Under the pieces are notes generated by a model, which was not told the DNA's origin, did not search any database, and worked only from the letters and a program-made list of their open reading frames with translations. Position numbers and translations under genes: made by a program. Below, piece after piece: positions 38,007 to 48,646 of a DNA stretch of 64,000 nt; position 1 is the first letter of the stretch, and every line of letters starts with the position of its first letter. The stretch covers positions 372,001 through 436,000 of the forward strand of contig CAJIZY010000009.1 in assembly GCA_905181965.1 (NCBI GenBank). The letters are read 5' to 3'. The stretch is from Akkermansiaceae bacterium. Lineage in GTDB: Bacteria; Verrucomicrobiota; Verrucomicrobiia; Verrucomicrobiales; Akkermansiaceae.

Positions 38007-40930
38007 CTATTCATCATCAAGATTACGAATCCGGTAAAATTTCTTGGCTGCAGCCGGAGGAAATATTGGCGCAGTTACGGTCGTCTCATTGGCCCCTCCA
38101 GCACCCACAAAATCATTAAGTTCAAGCCATGGATCTAAGAGACCATCTGATTCTTCAAGCGCGTAAGTTGTTCCTGCTACAGTCCCTCCCACCACGAATG
38201 AAAGTTGATTACCATTACGGGAAAAAGACAAGATTTCGAGACCTCCACCACCCAGTCCGGGAACCGGTGAAATTGTCCCGTCTGCAAGCCCTTTAATCAG
38301 CTGTGGCCCCATTGAAACTTCCCAGACTCCAACATCATTAATTTGACCCAAAAAGTGGTTACCTGTTGCATCAAACACACCAGCTCCCCCGATATTGAAA
38401 AAGAAATCAGAGGCATTAAGCGGGGTTGCGGCATTCCCAGTTGCCACGGCCTCACCATTGATAAAGATCGTTCTTCCAGTCGAGTCTCCCACAAAAGCGA
38501 TATGGACCCACTCCTCCGAAGGTGAAAGCGGTGCATTAAGCGCGCCACCAGGATTAGACCATAGGTGAACATTTGAAGGAGCGCTAAAGCCGAATTCAAG
38601 AATATCATTCTGACCAAACAACCCAGAACGGTTCGCCTGATCGAATGGAAAACGAATCCAACCTGCCATCGTAAATTCGCCAATGTTATCTAAGGTCATT
38701 GATGTCGTAACGGCATCGTCAATTCCATCGAGATCGATAGCAAAGTCACCAGGAATTCCAGAGTGGCCCTCGACATATGTGGCATTGCCAAGAACAGTGC
38801 CATTGTTACCGTTTGGCGATAGATCGGCCGTGATTGTCTCTCCTTGATCGTCGAATGACCAAAAACCAAGAGGCGTCGGAAATTGCGGTTTGCTAGACGG
38901 GTCGGATGGATCAGTATTTCCAGCCAATTCCTGTTCATCAAAGTATCCATCAGCATCAGTATCGTGGGCGTTGGGATTTGAACCGGTCGCTCCTGCACCT
39001 CCAAAATTCCCGTCATTCGTTTCTACCCCATCGAGTAATGTGTCATCATCTGAATCCGGATCAAGAGGGTCTGTTCCAGTCTGAGTCGCACTTACCCAAA
39101 TCCCTGTGTTGTCTTCATAGCCGTCAAGAATGCCATCTTCGTCGGAATCATCATTTTGGGGGTCAGTTCCCCGCTGGAATTCAGCCAGATTCCCCGAGTT
39201 ATCAGAGTCAGGATCACCAGCAGCCCCGTTGTTCGCATCTGTAGTTCCATCATCGTTAGGATTGAGGCCGTTACTGACTTCATATCCATCGTTAAGACCA
39301 TCATCGTCCGTATCTGATTTAAGAGGATTTGAACCTGATTGATCCTCATCGACAAAGATAGCGCTATTGTCTTCTGCTCCATCAAGAAGACCGTCGTTGT
39401 CAGTATCATTTTTAATAGGGCTTGTTCCAGTGTTGGTCAGGTCTACGAAGACTCCGGTATCAGTCTCGACCTCATCTCCATAGCCATCGCCATCTGAATC
39501 AGCCAGAAGCGGGCTTGTCCCAGCTGTTTGCTCCTCAAGGTTCGATAGTCCATCGCCATCGGAATCCCCTTCTGCTCCATCGTCGCCTTGGTCACTCTCA
39601 GGATCAAAGCCATAGGCCTTTTCCCAACCATTCAGGAGACCATCACCATCATCGTCTTCGCGCGCCCCAGCGCCCTCACTTGTGATCGCGACTTCAGCAA
39701 GACCAGTGCGAAAACCCCCGTGATTTGCGGTTAGATGAAGTCCAATATACCGAGCACCCGAAGCTCCCGAGATGTCAAAGACCTCTCCAGGATCACCGAA
39801 TTGAATTCCCTGAGCAAGATTGTTTCCAGTGCTAAGCTGAGTCCAACCACCACCTCCAAAGCTGTAGGGTGTGACTGCCCCGCTTTGAACTGGGATTGTT
39901 TCAGTAGGCAGAGTGGCGTAGTAAATATCAAAAGTGCTCGTTCCTCGATCGAGAGCATTGCCCTCTTGGACATTCCAGAGATACATTTGGTCGAGACCAA
40001 TCGTGGGGGCTCCTAAATCAATAATAGCCCAAGTATTGTCGGCGGAGTTATCGGCGGAGAAGCCCTGCCAGTCATCAGCCCAAGCAGTGCTGCTAATTGT
40101 CCAGGTGGAAGGATCTTCAGAATCAACCTTTGCCATACCACTGCCATCAGCAATTTTCAAAATCGAGCCGTTCGCATCAAAGCTGTCTCCCTGATGGAAA
40201 GCAAAGACTTCTGCGATTGGAACAACCTTCCCCTCACCCGGTTCGACAGGTGGATCCGGAGGTCCAATCTCGCCGGGCGTGATAGCATTCGGATCTGCAA
40301 CATCACTAAAAGCGACCTCAGCAAACCCAGTTCGAAACCCCCCGTGATTACTTGTTAACTTAAGTCCAATGTAGCGAGCCCCGGCAGCATCCGAAATATC
40401 ATAAGCCTGTCCAGCGTCACCATTCTGAGTTCCCATTTCTAACTCAGCGTCTCCAATTGAAGTCCATCCCCCGCTGGTAAAACTGTAGGGGGTAACGGTG
40501 CCACCTGTGACGGGTGGCGAAAGTGCCGGATTCGTGGCATAAAACACTTCGAAATCCTTCACTCCTCGATCGAGAGCATTGCCCTCTTGGACATTCCACA
40601 AATACATTGTGCTCAAACTTCAACAGGAGCACCTAGATCCATCACCACCCAAGTATTATCCCCGGTATTATCCGCGGAAAAACCCTGCCAATCATCAGCC
40701 CAAGCAGTACTCGCAACTGTCCAAGTAGATGGATCATCGGGATCAATCATATCCATCCCGCTGCCATCAATCGCCTTGAGAAAAGACCCATCACCATCAA
40801 GACTGTCGCCCTGATGAAATGCTTCAATGCCAGTAATGGGAATTTCGCCAGCGCCGCTTGTTGCGCTGAGGGCCAAAACCATCAAGGAAGATCTTAAGAA
40901 ACAAGACGAAGAGTTATTGGTAATATTCAT
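38007..40930 (-). CDS. Secreted protein with discoidin-like repeats, TSP3 repeats and LamG domain (one frameshift)
   Basis: Predicted surface or secreted protein of about 970 residues. From the ATG at 40930 a signal peptide (SLMVLALSATSGAG) precedes two similar modules, each with AFHQGDS, STAWADDWQGFSADN, MYLWNVQEGNALDRG and GARYIGL, resembling F5/8-type C carbohydrate-binding domains. Nine calcium-binding thrombospondin type-3-like units (DSDGDGLSNLEE type) follow, then a concanavalin/LamG-like domain (LGFWSFDDQGE, EFTMAGWIRFPF) and a short tail ending KKFYRIRNLDDE. One base is missing at about 40619, inside module 1 (between LGAPV and STMYLWNV). The frame read as ending at 40613 is artificial. 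No enzyme domain is visible; adhesion or glycan binding is likely. Confidence 0.82.
38925..39660 (-). repeat. Thrombospondin type-3-like calcium-binding protein repeats
   Basis: Nine degenerate units with the pattern D-x-D-x-D-G-x-x-D and a following acidic turn, for example DDDGDGLLNGWE, DSDGDGYGDEVE, DTDNDGLLDGAE and DTDADGYFDEQE. They are protein-level repeats: the DNA similarity is imperfect, so this is not a CRISPR or microsatellite. The Asp-rich run is expected to bind calcium and make a rigid spacer. Confidence 0.85.
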
Positions 40931-41146
40931 AATGTAATTGGGGTATCTGACGAGAATTCTCCGCCGTCCGAGGTTCTCAAAAGCATGCCAAATACCGCTA
41001 CAGGAGAGCAAGTTCATTTCTAACAAATCTCATTACCATTGCCGGCTCCAAAAAATATATTTAGAATATCTAAATTGCTAATCAACCCATACTGATCAGA
41101 TGGATGATGGCAAAAAAACCAGGGATATTACCGAAAAGAGCGGCTT

Positions 41147-43648
41147 TCAGCGAGACCTGAAAATCTCGCTCAGCAACGATTCCTCGACTAAGCTTGCAAG
41201 ACCATTGCCCTTGTCCTTTAAGCGCTTCTGAATATCGATTATAGCATAATCATCAACCACCTCCATATGGCGACCGGTCGCGTAAGTGAGGACGGTCGTA
41301 ATTAAGTGTTTTATAAAAACCTCGGACCGGGCTGACACCAAGATATCCCGAAGCTCGCGAAAATCTTCAAACTCTTCACCCGATGGCATTTCGCCGGAGG
41401 AATCGACCTTTAGCTTGGGTGCTTTTTTCACAAAAAGTGGCTTGCCTGACCTTCGATAGTGGGTGCGCCATCTTCCTAGTTCATCAAAGGTCTCAAGCCC
41501 GAAACCAAGCGGGTCGATCTTACGATGGCACTCGGCACAGGTTTTCGATTCCCGATGCTTCTCAAGACGCTCGCGCAAGGTAGTCGCTCCTCTAATATCG
41601 GGCTCGATAGGCGGCACTTCGTCCGGCGGGGAAGGTGGCACCACACCCAGAATATTCTCCGACACAAAAACGCCCCGGGTGACAGGGGATGTATCAACGC
41701 CATTGGCACTCACTGTGAGGACAGCTGCCATCCCAAGAATCCCCCACCTGCGATCTTCTTCATCGAGCGTTACTCGTCTAAATCCATCCTTGAGCCTCAG
41801 CGTCTTAGCCTCGGGCAAACGGTATATCGCTGCCATATACTTATCAACAAAAGTGAAATCAGCATCTAATAAAGTGACCACTGACACATTTTTCTCCAGT
41901 AGATGCGCAAAAAAGTGCCGAACCTCCCCCTTCATAGATGCCGGCCAGTTTTCTGAATAATATCGTCGCGCCCTTTCTCTCGGCGGAGGCATCCCACCTA
42001 GACGCTTGAAAGTTTGAATTTGAGTCTAAAAAACCTTTCACAATAATATCGAACGATCGTCTTTTAGGAGACGCTTTACTTGTCTCCGAAAAGCTTCTTT
42101 TTCTGTCAATTCACCAGAAGCCGCCATCGCCAACAATTCCCCGTCTGGGGGCCCTGCCCAAAGCGCATAAGAAAGTCTCGAGGCCAGATCGAATGGCTTC
42201 AATGCTTGGTCATCTTCCGGGGTGATCTCGCTGAGATAAAAGAAGGACGGCGAACAAAGAATCAGCTTCAATGTATCCAGTGCAGCCTGACGCGGCTCCG
42301 CTTTTTCATCGATTCGCTTGCCATAGAAATCATGAACTCGCTTTCGGTCAGATTCATCGAGAGGTCTACGAAATGCTTTCTCCGCAAAGCGATTCAATTG
42401 TTCGAGAGCCTTTTCACTCTTAAATCCTTCTTTCCCGAAAATCGCGATCTCCTCCAGAGTTCCATTTTCTTCCTTGATTGGTCCATGCACTTTTACTTCT
42501 GAAATCCGGATATGAGGCAATTTCCCTTCGCGCAAAAGAGAAGCACGGCTTACCCCATTGGAGGGGTTCTTAAACTCATGTTTGTAGCGCCTATTGAGTT
42601 CGAGAACTGAACGCCGCGATTCATAAGGGCCGTTCGGAAAGGTAAACCGCGGCGTCTGACCCTTCTCAAGCCAGACCCTGAACTCAATCCACTCGGGCTT
42701 CTTATCCGGCACAACCGCAGTTGCAAGGATAGGCTCGATACGCTGGGGATAATGAATGTGACCCTTCGTAGCATCGCCCGGAACCACTCCTAGGATGAAG
42801 GGTTCGCTCAGATCAATCGCGAAGATCTCGGGATCGTAGTGAGTATCGCGGTGCATCCCCTGAACAAGAACCTTGAGATCATAAAGCCCTGAGACCGGGA
42901 CCCCTTCCAGAAAATCTTCGATATGCCCATAGCTCCCCTGCCGGGTGTCGGTATCTGGCTGTTCATAAACGCAGAGATATTTATTCTTAAAAACCGCCCG
43001 ATGGGATCCGGCCAGTTCCTCATACTGTTTAAAATTGTCTGTAAAATGCCAATCTTTTGCCGTCATCTCTACCTTGCCGAGACGATTTTCAACTAAGCGA
43101 TGAGCAGCCTGAAAATATTGGTCGAGCAAGAAACCTGAAGTCACAAGACTCTCACCAATCGTATCGATATGTTGACTGGTCTTCTCCTTGGGAAAATCCA
43201 AAGTTAGACCTAGGGTGTCGACTCGGCGCCCAAAAAGAACCTCCAAAGTATTTTCATACTCTCGATTCGAGAGCCTCCGCATTACGGTCTTTCCGCCGTT
43301 ACTTTTAAAGCGACCACGGGCAGCCTTAATCTCAGATCTCAAAACTCGCAACACCTCTAGCCGATCCTCATCTTGAGGTTGGTCTTTCTCTTTTGGAGGC
43401 ATCTCCTTCAGCGTGACCTGATCGATAATCTCACGCGCCATCACGAGATCTTGAATAGTTTCCAAAGGGATCTTCAGGCTCTCAAATTCTCGCTCTCCTT
43501 TTTCCGAGGCCGTATCGTGACAGTCGTAACAATAGTTGTGGAGAAAATCGTCCACGATTTCACGAGACGAAGCCGCGGCTCCAGCAAAAGACGAGCCCAG
43601 CACAAAAAAACTTAGGAATCCAATAATGACTTTTATTTCAGACATCAC
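41147..43648 (-). CDS. DUF1592 domain protein with CxxCH sites (frame-broken)
   Basis: Divergent DUF1592-family protein, about 830 residues when joined. The first part (43648 to about 42060) has a Sec signal (IGFLSFFVLGSSFAGA), NYCYDCHDTASEKG (heme site), KEMPPKEKDQP, DTIGESLVTSGFLL, EKAFRRPLDE and LASRLSYALWAGPPD, and ends in KDDRS before the frame fails. The second part resumes with TQIQTFKRLGGMPPPRERARRYY, then TSPVTRGVFVSENILG, CAECHRKIDPLGFGLE (second heme site) and a C-terminus at 41147. Small indels are needed at about 42057 and 42033. It starts directly after the DUF1552 gene on the same strand, so the two are likely co-transcribed. Confidence 0.82.
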
Positions 43649-43651
43649 CAG

Positions 43652-44914
43652 CTAAGAGAATCGACCAGTGCTGTTTCCAAAGGAATCAGTCTCGATACCC
43701 ATGCGCTGCGCCAAGTCAACGTAGAGATTGCACAGGCGAACTTTGTTGAGGCCCTTGGACTCGACTTTCTTAAAATCTCCATGCTTGTATCCACCTCCGG
43801 CCACAATGACTGGGAGATCAGAATTGGTGTGGGAATTCCCACTGCCGATTCCACTTCCGAAAAGGACCGAAGTCGAATCGAGAAGAGTCCCTTCACCGTC
43901 CTGAATCGATTGAAGACGAGCAAGGAATTTTCCATACTGTTCGATTTGGTAGGTCTCTAACTTAATCAGGTCGGTAATAGCATCTGCCTTATTACCGTGG
44001 TGTGACAGGCTGTGATAGGATTTATCAATCCCAAGATTTTGAGGCAGGAAAGATCCACCGATCTCGAGAGTGGCGATCCGGGTCGAATCAGTTTGCAGTG
44101 CAAGTGCGATCAATTCGTAAAGGATCGGAAGGTCATCTACCGTATTCTTATTGGATGGCTTATCGAGCGGAGCATTAGGTTTTGGATGGTCAGCCCAGCG
44201 GCGCCGTAACTCGATACGTTTCTCCACGTCACGAATCGAGGTGAAATATTCATCAAGCTTTTCGCGATCCTCAAGATTCACTTTTTTGGAAAGTCCTTTT
44301 GCCTCATCATTGACAGCATAATGGTTGGAATCTTTACTCCTCGAATAAACGAGAAGTAAAGTTCTAACTCTTCCATATTTGGTAAACGATCAAAGAGATC
44401 GCCACCAATTATGTGCATATCACACTCTTTTTCTAGTGCATATACTTGTTCAAAGAACATTCTGTAACCAACTGTCAGGGAAGGGAAGCGAGTTTGGTTA
44501 CCAACTTTTTCAGCAAGATATTGATCAATCGTAACATTCCCGTTCTTCCGGTCCCGAGCTTCAGAATGAAGCACACCAGACAAGAAGGAATGAACCGCAA
44601 AGTGCCCTCCTCTAATTCCATGATCAAGACCACGATAAACAGTCATTTTTTCCCTAAGCGGCTCAAGCGGCTTAAGCAAAATTGTCGATTCATATTCACG
44701 GCCTTCAATTGAAGGAAAGAAACACTAGCTAAAGAAAACCAAGAAGATTTCCAACCGCCACGAAACGCCGTGCGCCAATCCCAGCTCCTTGCGTGGCGTG
44801 GACAGTTGCCAGCGAATTAGCAGTCTTTGCTAGTAACGAAGACAAACCAGGTAGGGCAAGCGAAGCCCCTGCTGAGGTCAAAAAAAAGCGGCGGCGATTT
44901 AAGGAAGATCTCAT
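43652..44914 (-). pseudogene. DUF1552 domain protein with Tat signal (disrupted)
   Basis: Partner of the following DUF1592 gene. From the ATG at 44914 a twin-arginine signal (NRRRFFLTSAGASLALPG) leads to GARRFVAVGNLLGF, where the frame breaks at about 44735. It resumes as LLKPLEPLREKMTVYRGLDHG, RGGHFAVHSFLSGVLHSE and GNVTIDQYLAEKVGNQTRFPSLTVG. The next 60 or so expected residues are replaced by a foreign stretch (about 44325-44463). The gene then continues in another frame with NDEAKGLSKKVNLEDREKLDEY, IRDVEKRIELRRRW, SYHSLSHHGNKADA and GSGNSHTNSDLPVIVAGGG. Three separate open frames therefore belong to one original gene. Gene identity is confident; the intact sequence is not recoverable here. 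Confidence 0.8.
44325..44463 (-). other. Foreign patch resembling a Mre11/SbcD-type phosphoesterase
   Basis: This stretch of about 140 bp, read on the minus strand, encodes RMFFEQVYALEKECDMHIIGG-type sequence followed by DLFDRLPNMEELELYFSFIRG and VKIPTIMLS. GGDLFDR followed by the pattern before a GNHE block is characteristic of calcineurin-like nuclease subunits (SbcD/Mre11, also phage-encoded), which have nothing to do with DUF1552. It is low in GC and lies exactly where DUF1552 sequence is expected, so it replaces host sequence rather than adding to it. Its length is close to a short read. Confidence 0.65.
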
Positions 44915-44940
44915 GGGATTTATAAACTTCGGATAAGAGA

Positions 44941-45609
44941 TCAATTGACTTTCACAACCAACAAAGATCGCGACGCGGAATTTGATATTTCGAGGACTTC
45001 TTTATCTCCTTCTAAGGTAAGGCTTAATGTCCCTGCCATCGCATTGACCGAAGACAAAACGAACTCGGTTCCCGGAAGGAGCTTTAGCTCAGAAAGCCAT
45101 TGCAGAAAGCCCGGCTGATCCTCCCGAACTCGCTTCAAAATATAATGACCGGGCTGGCAATCCGCCAAGGTAGCCGTTCCTTCCTGCGTAATCTCACCAT
45201 CGGGACTGGGGATTGGAGATCCATGCGGGTCATGAGTAGGATGATGCAACATCTCGTCCATCCGCTTTAGAAGACGATCAGAAACCACGTGTTCTAGCTC
45301 CTCAGCATCATCATGGACCTCCGCCCAGTCCAACTTCATTACTTCCACCAAAAAAGTTTCGATAAGACGATGCCTTCGCAAGACCTGCATCGCGGCTTTA
45401 CGGCCTTCTTCCTTAAGCCTGACCCCACGACGCGGACGATATTCGACTAAACCCTTTTTTTCGAGCTGGTTCATCATCGTTGTTGCTGTCCCAGGTGTCA
45501 CCGAAAGCTTTTCAGCAACGTGACCAATTAAGACAAGTCCGCCCCCATCGAGCGCCCCCTGAAGGGACCAGATTGCTTTGAGGTAATTTTCGACAGTGCT
45601 GGAAGGCAT
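44941..45609 (-). CDS. DtxR/MntR-family metal-dependent regulator
   Basis: Metalloregulator of 222 residues, expected to bind DNA when charged with Fe(II) or Mn(II). It has the N-terminal winged helix (STVENYLKAIWSLQ, HVAEKLSVTPGTATTMMNQLEKKGLVEY), a dimerisation and metal-binding part (EVMKLDWAEVHDDAEELEHVVSDRLLKRMDE and HHPTHDPHGSPIP) and a C-terminal SH3/FeoA-like domain (LLPGTEFVLSSVN). The metal cannot be decided by eye. Frame intact. It follows hup after a terminator. Confidence 0.9.
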   Translation of the reverse strand: MPSSTVENYLKAIWSLQGALDGGGLVLIGHVAEKLSVTPGTATTMMNQLEKKGLVEYRPRRGVRLKEEGRKAAMQVLRRHRLIETFLVEVMKLDWAEVHDDAEELEHVVSDRLLKRMDEMLHHPTHDPHGSPIPSPDGEITQEGTATLADCQPGHYILKRVREDQPGFLQWLSELKLLPGTEFVLSSVNAMAGTLSLTLEGDKEVLEISNSASRSLLVVKVN

Positions 45610-45655
45610 CTCTTTGAAGAAGAGTATCCAAGCTTCTTGGGATTACGAGACGAAA

Positions 45656-45689
45656 CAAAAAACCCGGGCTACTCTCGAAGTAGACCGGG
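45656..45689 (-). terminator. Rho-independent terminator of hup
   Basis: On the minus strand a hairpin (CCCGG and CTAC arms, with one mismatch, around a 7-base loop; 45663-45689) is followed by TTTTTT at 45657-45662. It lies 42 bp after the hup stop and before the DtxR gene, so it should end the hup transcript. A separate start would then be needed for the regulator gene. Confidence 0.75.
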
Positions 45690-45731
45690 CTGGGTATTTT
45701 GATTAGGAAGTCTAAGGACCTAAAAGGAAAC

Positions 45732-46007
45732 CTAGAGCGACTTCTTAAGAGTCGAAGAAGGCTTGAAGCCAACTGACTTGGAAGCATTGATTTGCATTGC
45801 TTCCCCTGTCTTTGGATTGCGTCCCATACGGGCCGCACGATTCTTAACCTCAAAAGTTCCGAATCCAATAATTTGGACCTTGGTATCTGATTTCACACCT
45901 GCGGCGATGGAGTCAAGAACGGCAGCGACGGAGTCTTCCGCCTGACGCTTGGTTGCTTCATTTCCGAGGGCTTTCTGGACTGCTTCGATTAGTTCACCTT
46001 TATTCAT
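45732..46007 (-). CDS. HU/IHF-family DNA-binding protein
   Basis: Nucleoid protein of 91 residues that bends DNA as a dimer. The ATG at 46007 (MNKGELIEAVQKALG) is the standard HU start; the open frame's extra 14 residues are unconserved. The core IGFGTFEVKNRAARMGRNPKTGEAM contains the GFGTFE and RxxRxGRNPxTG arm motif. Frame intact; a terminator follows. Confidence 0.95.
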   Translation of the reverse strand: MNKGELIEAVQKALGNEATKRQAEDSVAAVLDSIAAGVKSDTKVQIIGFGTFEVKNRAARMGRNPKTGEAMQINASKSVGFKPSSTLKKSL

Positions 46008-46175
46008 AGCAGGACGATCATCCTGCAGGAGTATATTTTGTAAAGCCAAAATAAACCTGAATCCCTTTATTTATAGGGGTTGACGCACCTATAACTTTTA
46101 TGATGAACCCTTTTTACCCCAAATGCGTGTGAGCCTAGGGTTATTAGATCGCCAAGATAAATTATTTTTCAATAC

Positions 46176-47507
46176 TTGAACCTGATGGACCGATTGCCGG
46201 ACGAAGTGTTACTATCTTCCTGCCATATTTTGCGGGGAATCCGAGATACCTTGCCCGACAGGAAAAACCTAACTCAAGAAATTGAAGATGCCGATCGCGC
46301 ACAAAGACGGGGCTACTATCTTCCAGATGAAGACGAGCGCCTTCGCGAAACTTACCTGAGATATCTCTCGGGTCGCTCTATTCTCTGGCAAATGATCGAC
46401 GATTTGAGCCCCTTTTTGAAATCGAAGGACCTAAGAATTTTTGGCCTCGCTTTTTGTGCCGCTTCTATACTCATGCGGAGTTCAAGTTACCTTATTGAAC
46501 TTGCCAAGGAACGCCCCGTTGTTTTGGCCAAACTCGATGAAGCAGAGCCGAGGTATCAAATTCCCCGGAAGACTTTGACACTAATCTACCACAACCTGAG
46601 TTCGACCCGGAACCAATGGCGCTACCGTCAGGCCCGTAATTTTTACGAGAATAATCGAACGCAAATTGATGAAGCTCTTCAAGACTCGGACATGCAAGAC
46701 ATTGCACTGTGGCTCATGAACGAAGAACCGTATTTTGACCAAAGCAAAAGAAACCTTTTTAGCGCGATCCTCACCTACCGGACCTACTCGCTGACCCGTC
46801 GAACCAGCTCCGGTTACACAAAGGTGATGTTCCACTTATTCCGCCTTAGCGGCTCTGCAATTGCCGAGATGAAGCAACCTTTTGTTAAGCCTTCAGGGGA
46901 AGGCAAACGAGTCACGACGAAAATAATCAATCAGATCCGAGACAAACTTCAACCAGGTGACATCTTTGTCACCCGCCACGATGATGCCATGAGCAATTTC
47001 TTTCTCCCGGGCTTCTGGCCTCATGCCGCACTTTACATGGGGCCACTATCTGGCCAGAAAGATTCTGGAATTCCCAATCATCGCGATCACTCAGCCGATG
47101 TTCTTGAGGCTAAGAAGGACGGCGTCAAACTGCGGAAAATTGAAGAAACCCTAGCAGTGGACTCCTTCGTGATCCTTCGTCCCAAGGTTTCGACGGAGGA
47201 ACTTCAGCAAGCTCTAGAAAAAGCACTTACCCATGAAGGGAAGCAATACGATTTCGCTTTCGATTTCCGGAAAGCAGAACGGTTATGCTGCACTGAAGTC
47301 GTCTATCGGGCTTTTCACGGAATCGGACGATGGAACCTCAAGCTTATCAAACAAAGCGGCCACCTCGCTCTACCTGCAGAAGAATTGATCCGTCAGGGCT
47401 TGCAGAAAGAGCTCATTGATGTCGCTATGATTTTCGGAGTGCATGGAGACACGGTCGAAGTAGGCACGAAGGCCAGAAATCTCCTTTTATCCACCCTAAA
47501 AGACTGA
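46176..47507 (+). CDS. YiiX-like (NlpC/P60, DUF830) amidase family protein
   Basis: A 443-residue protein whose last 200 residues match permuted papain-fold YiiX/YebB-type proteins: [19 protein letters not shown], then WPHAALYMG with the catalytic His, and [13 protein letters not shown] with the catalytic Cys. The N-terminal 230 residues are helical and not recognised. Two Met codons (46176, 46182) are possible starts. It is divergent from hup across a 168-bp gap in which no convincing promoter could be assigned. Substrates may be lipids or peptide-type amides; not known. Confidence 0.8.
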   Translation: MNLMDRLPDEVLLSSCHILRGIRDTLPDRKNLTQEIEDADRAQRRGYYLPDEDERLRETYLRYLSGRSILWQMIDDLSPFLKSKDLRIFGLAFCAASILMRSSSYLIELAKERPVVLAKLDEAEPRYQIPRKTLTLIYHNLSSTRNQWRYRQARNFYENNRTQIDEALQDSDMQDIALWLMNEEPYFDQSKRNLFSAILTYRTYSLTRRTSSGYTKVMFHLFRLSGSAIAEMKQPFVKPSGEGKRVTTKIINQIRDKLQPGDIFVTRHDDAMSNFFLPGFWPHAALYMGPLSGQKDSGIPNHRDHSADVLEAKKDGVKLRKIEETLAVDSFVILRPKVSTEELQQALEKALTHEGKQYDFAFDFRKAERLCCTEVVYRAFHGIGRWNLKLIKQSGHLALPAEELIRQGLQKELIDVAMIFGVHGDTVEVGTKARNLLLSTLKD

Positions 47508-47557
47508 ATCTGCGCCTCACTCTTGCCCGATCAAAATCCGCTGCTAGTCTTTCACTC

Positions 47558-48643
47558 ATGTCCAGCCAACTCGGCCAACTTTTTCGCATTTCAACCTTCG
47601 GTGAATCTCACGGAGGTGGGGTCGGTGTTGTCATCGACGGCTGCCCACCCCTTATTCCTCTATCGGAATCTGATCTCCAAATCGAACTCGATAGGCGTCG
47701 CCCAGGTCAGTCTGAGGTCACAACACCTCGGAATGAGGCAGATCAATGCGAGATTCTTTCTGGAACCTTTGAAGGGAAAACCTTGGGCTCACCCATCGCC
47801 ATTTTGGTCCGAAACAAGGATCACCGCCCCGAAGCTTACTCGGAAATGTCCGAGAAATATCGACCATCCCACGCTGACTACACATACGATGCCAAATTTG
47901 GCACACGTAACTGGCAGGGCGGTGGAAGGTCGTCAGCTCGGGAGACAATTGGCAGGGTTGCTGCTGCTGCTGTCGCAAAGAAAGTCATCAAACACTTCTT
48001 TCCAGACTTAGAAGCTTTGGCGTGGGTCAAATCAATTCAAAATATTGAAGGTAAGATCGATCCCCTAACGGTCACAGCCGCAGAAGTTGAATCAAATATC
48101 GTCCGAACCGGTGATCCTGATAAGGCCGAGCAAATGATCGATCGTATTAAAAAGATCCGCTCAGAGGGGAATTCTATCGGTGGAGTGATCGAAGGCGTCA
48201 TCCGGGGATGCCCTCCCGGATTAGGGGAACCAGTTTTTGATCGTCTGGAAGCTGACCTTGCAAAGGCAATGCTCTCCATTCCCGCAACTAAGGGCTTCGA
48301 GGTGGGATCCGGGTTTTCAGGAACAACACTGACCGGTGCCGACCATAACGATCATTTCTACATGGAAGGTGAAAAAGTTCGCACCCATACAAATAACTCA
48401 GGTGGAGTTCAGGGTGGCATTTCAAATGGCGAGCCAATTCTCTTCCGCGTCGCTTTTAAGCCCACTGCTACCATCATGTCGGCCCAGCCCACGGTTTCAA
48501 AAGACCGTGAAGATACCGAACTGAAGGGACGTGGCCGTCATGACGCCTGCGTCCTTCCACGAGCGGTTCCTATCGTCGAAGCCATGACCAACTTGATCCT
48601 CTGCGACCACCTTCTTCGTCACCGGGCGCTCTGCGAAAGCTAG
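47558..48643 (+). CDS. aroC: Chorismate synthase
   Basis: FMN-dependent enzyme forming chorismate from EPSP, the last shikimate step. The 361 residues contain the family signatures [17 protein letters not shown] near the start, the central GRSSARET (with the catalytic His region at [11 protein letters not shown]) and [19 protein letters not shown] near the C-terminus. Frame intact. Its stop is 3 bp from the convergent peptidase gene. Confidence 0.97.
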   Translation: MSSQLGQLFRISTFGESHGGGVGVVIDGCPPLIPLSESDLQIELDRRRPGQSEVTTPRNEADQCEILSGTFEGKTLGSPIAILVRNKDHRPEAYSEMSEKYRPSHADYTYDAKFGTRNWQGGGRSSARETIGRVAAAAVAKKVIKHFFPDLEALAWVKSIQNIEGKIDPLTVTAAEVESNIVRTGDPDKAEQMIDRIKKIRSEGNSIGGVIEGVIRGCPPGLGEPVFDRLEADLAKAMLSIPATKGFEVGSGFSGTTLTGADHNDHFYMEGEKVRTHTNNSGGVQGGISNGEPILFRVAFKPTATIMSAQPTVSKDREDTELKGRGRHDACVLPRAVPIVEAMTNLILCDHLLRHRALCES

Positions 48644-48646
48644 AAA

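Noticed and set aside
38925-39660. Possible CRISPR or DNA tandem repeat
   Set aside because: The periodicity is at the protein level (TSP3 units), spacing is irregular and the DNA repeats are degenerate; no unique spacers between identical repeats.
46050-46175. TTGACG followed by an AT-rich stretch as a promoter for the YiiX-like gene
   Set aside because: No -10 box lies at an acceptable distance; the spacing to TATGAT is only about 13 bp.
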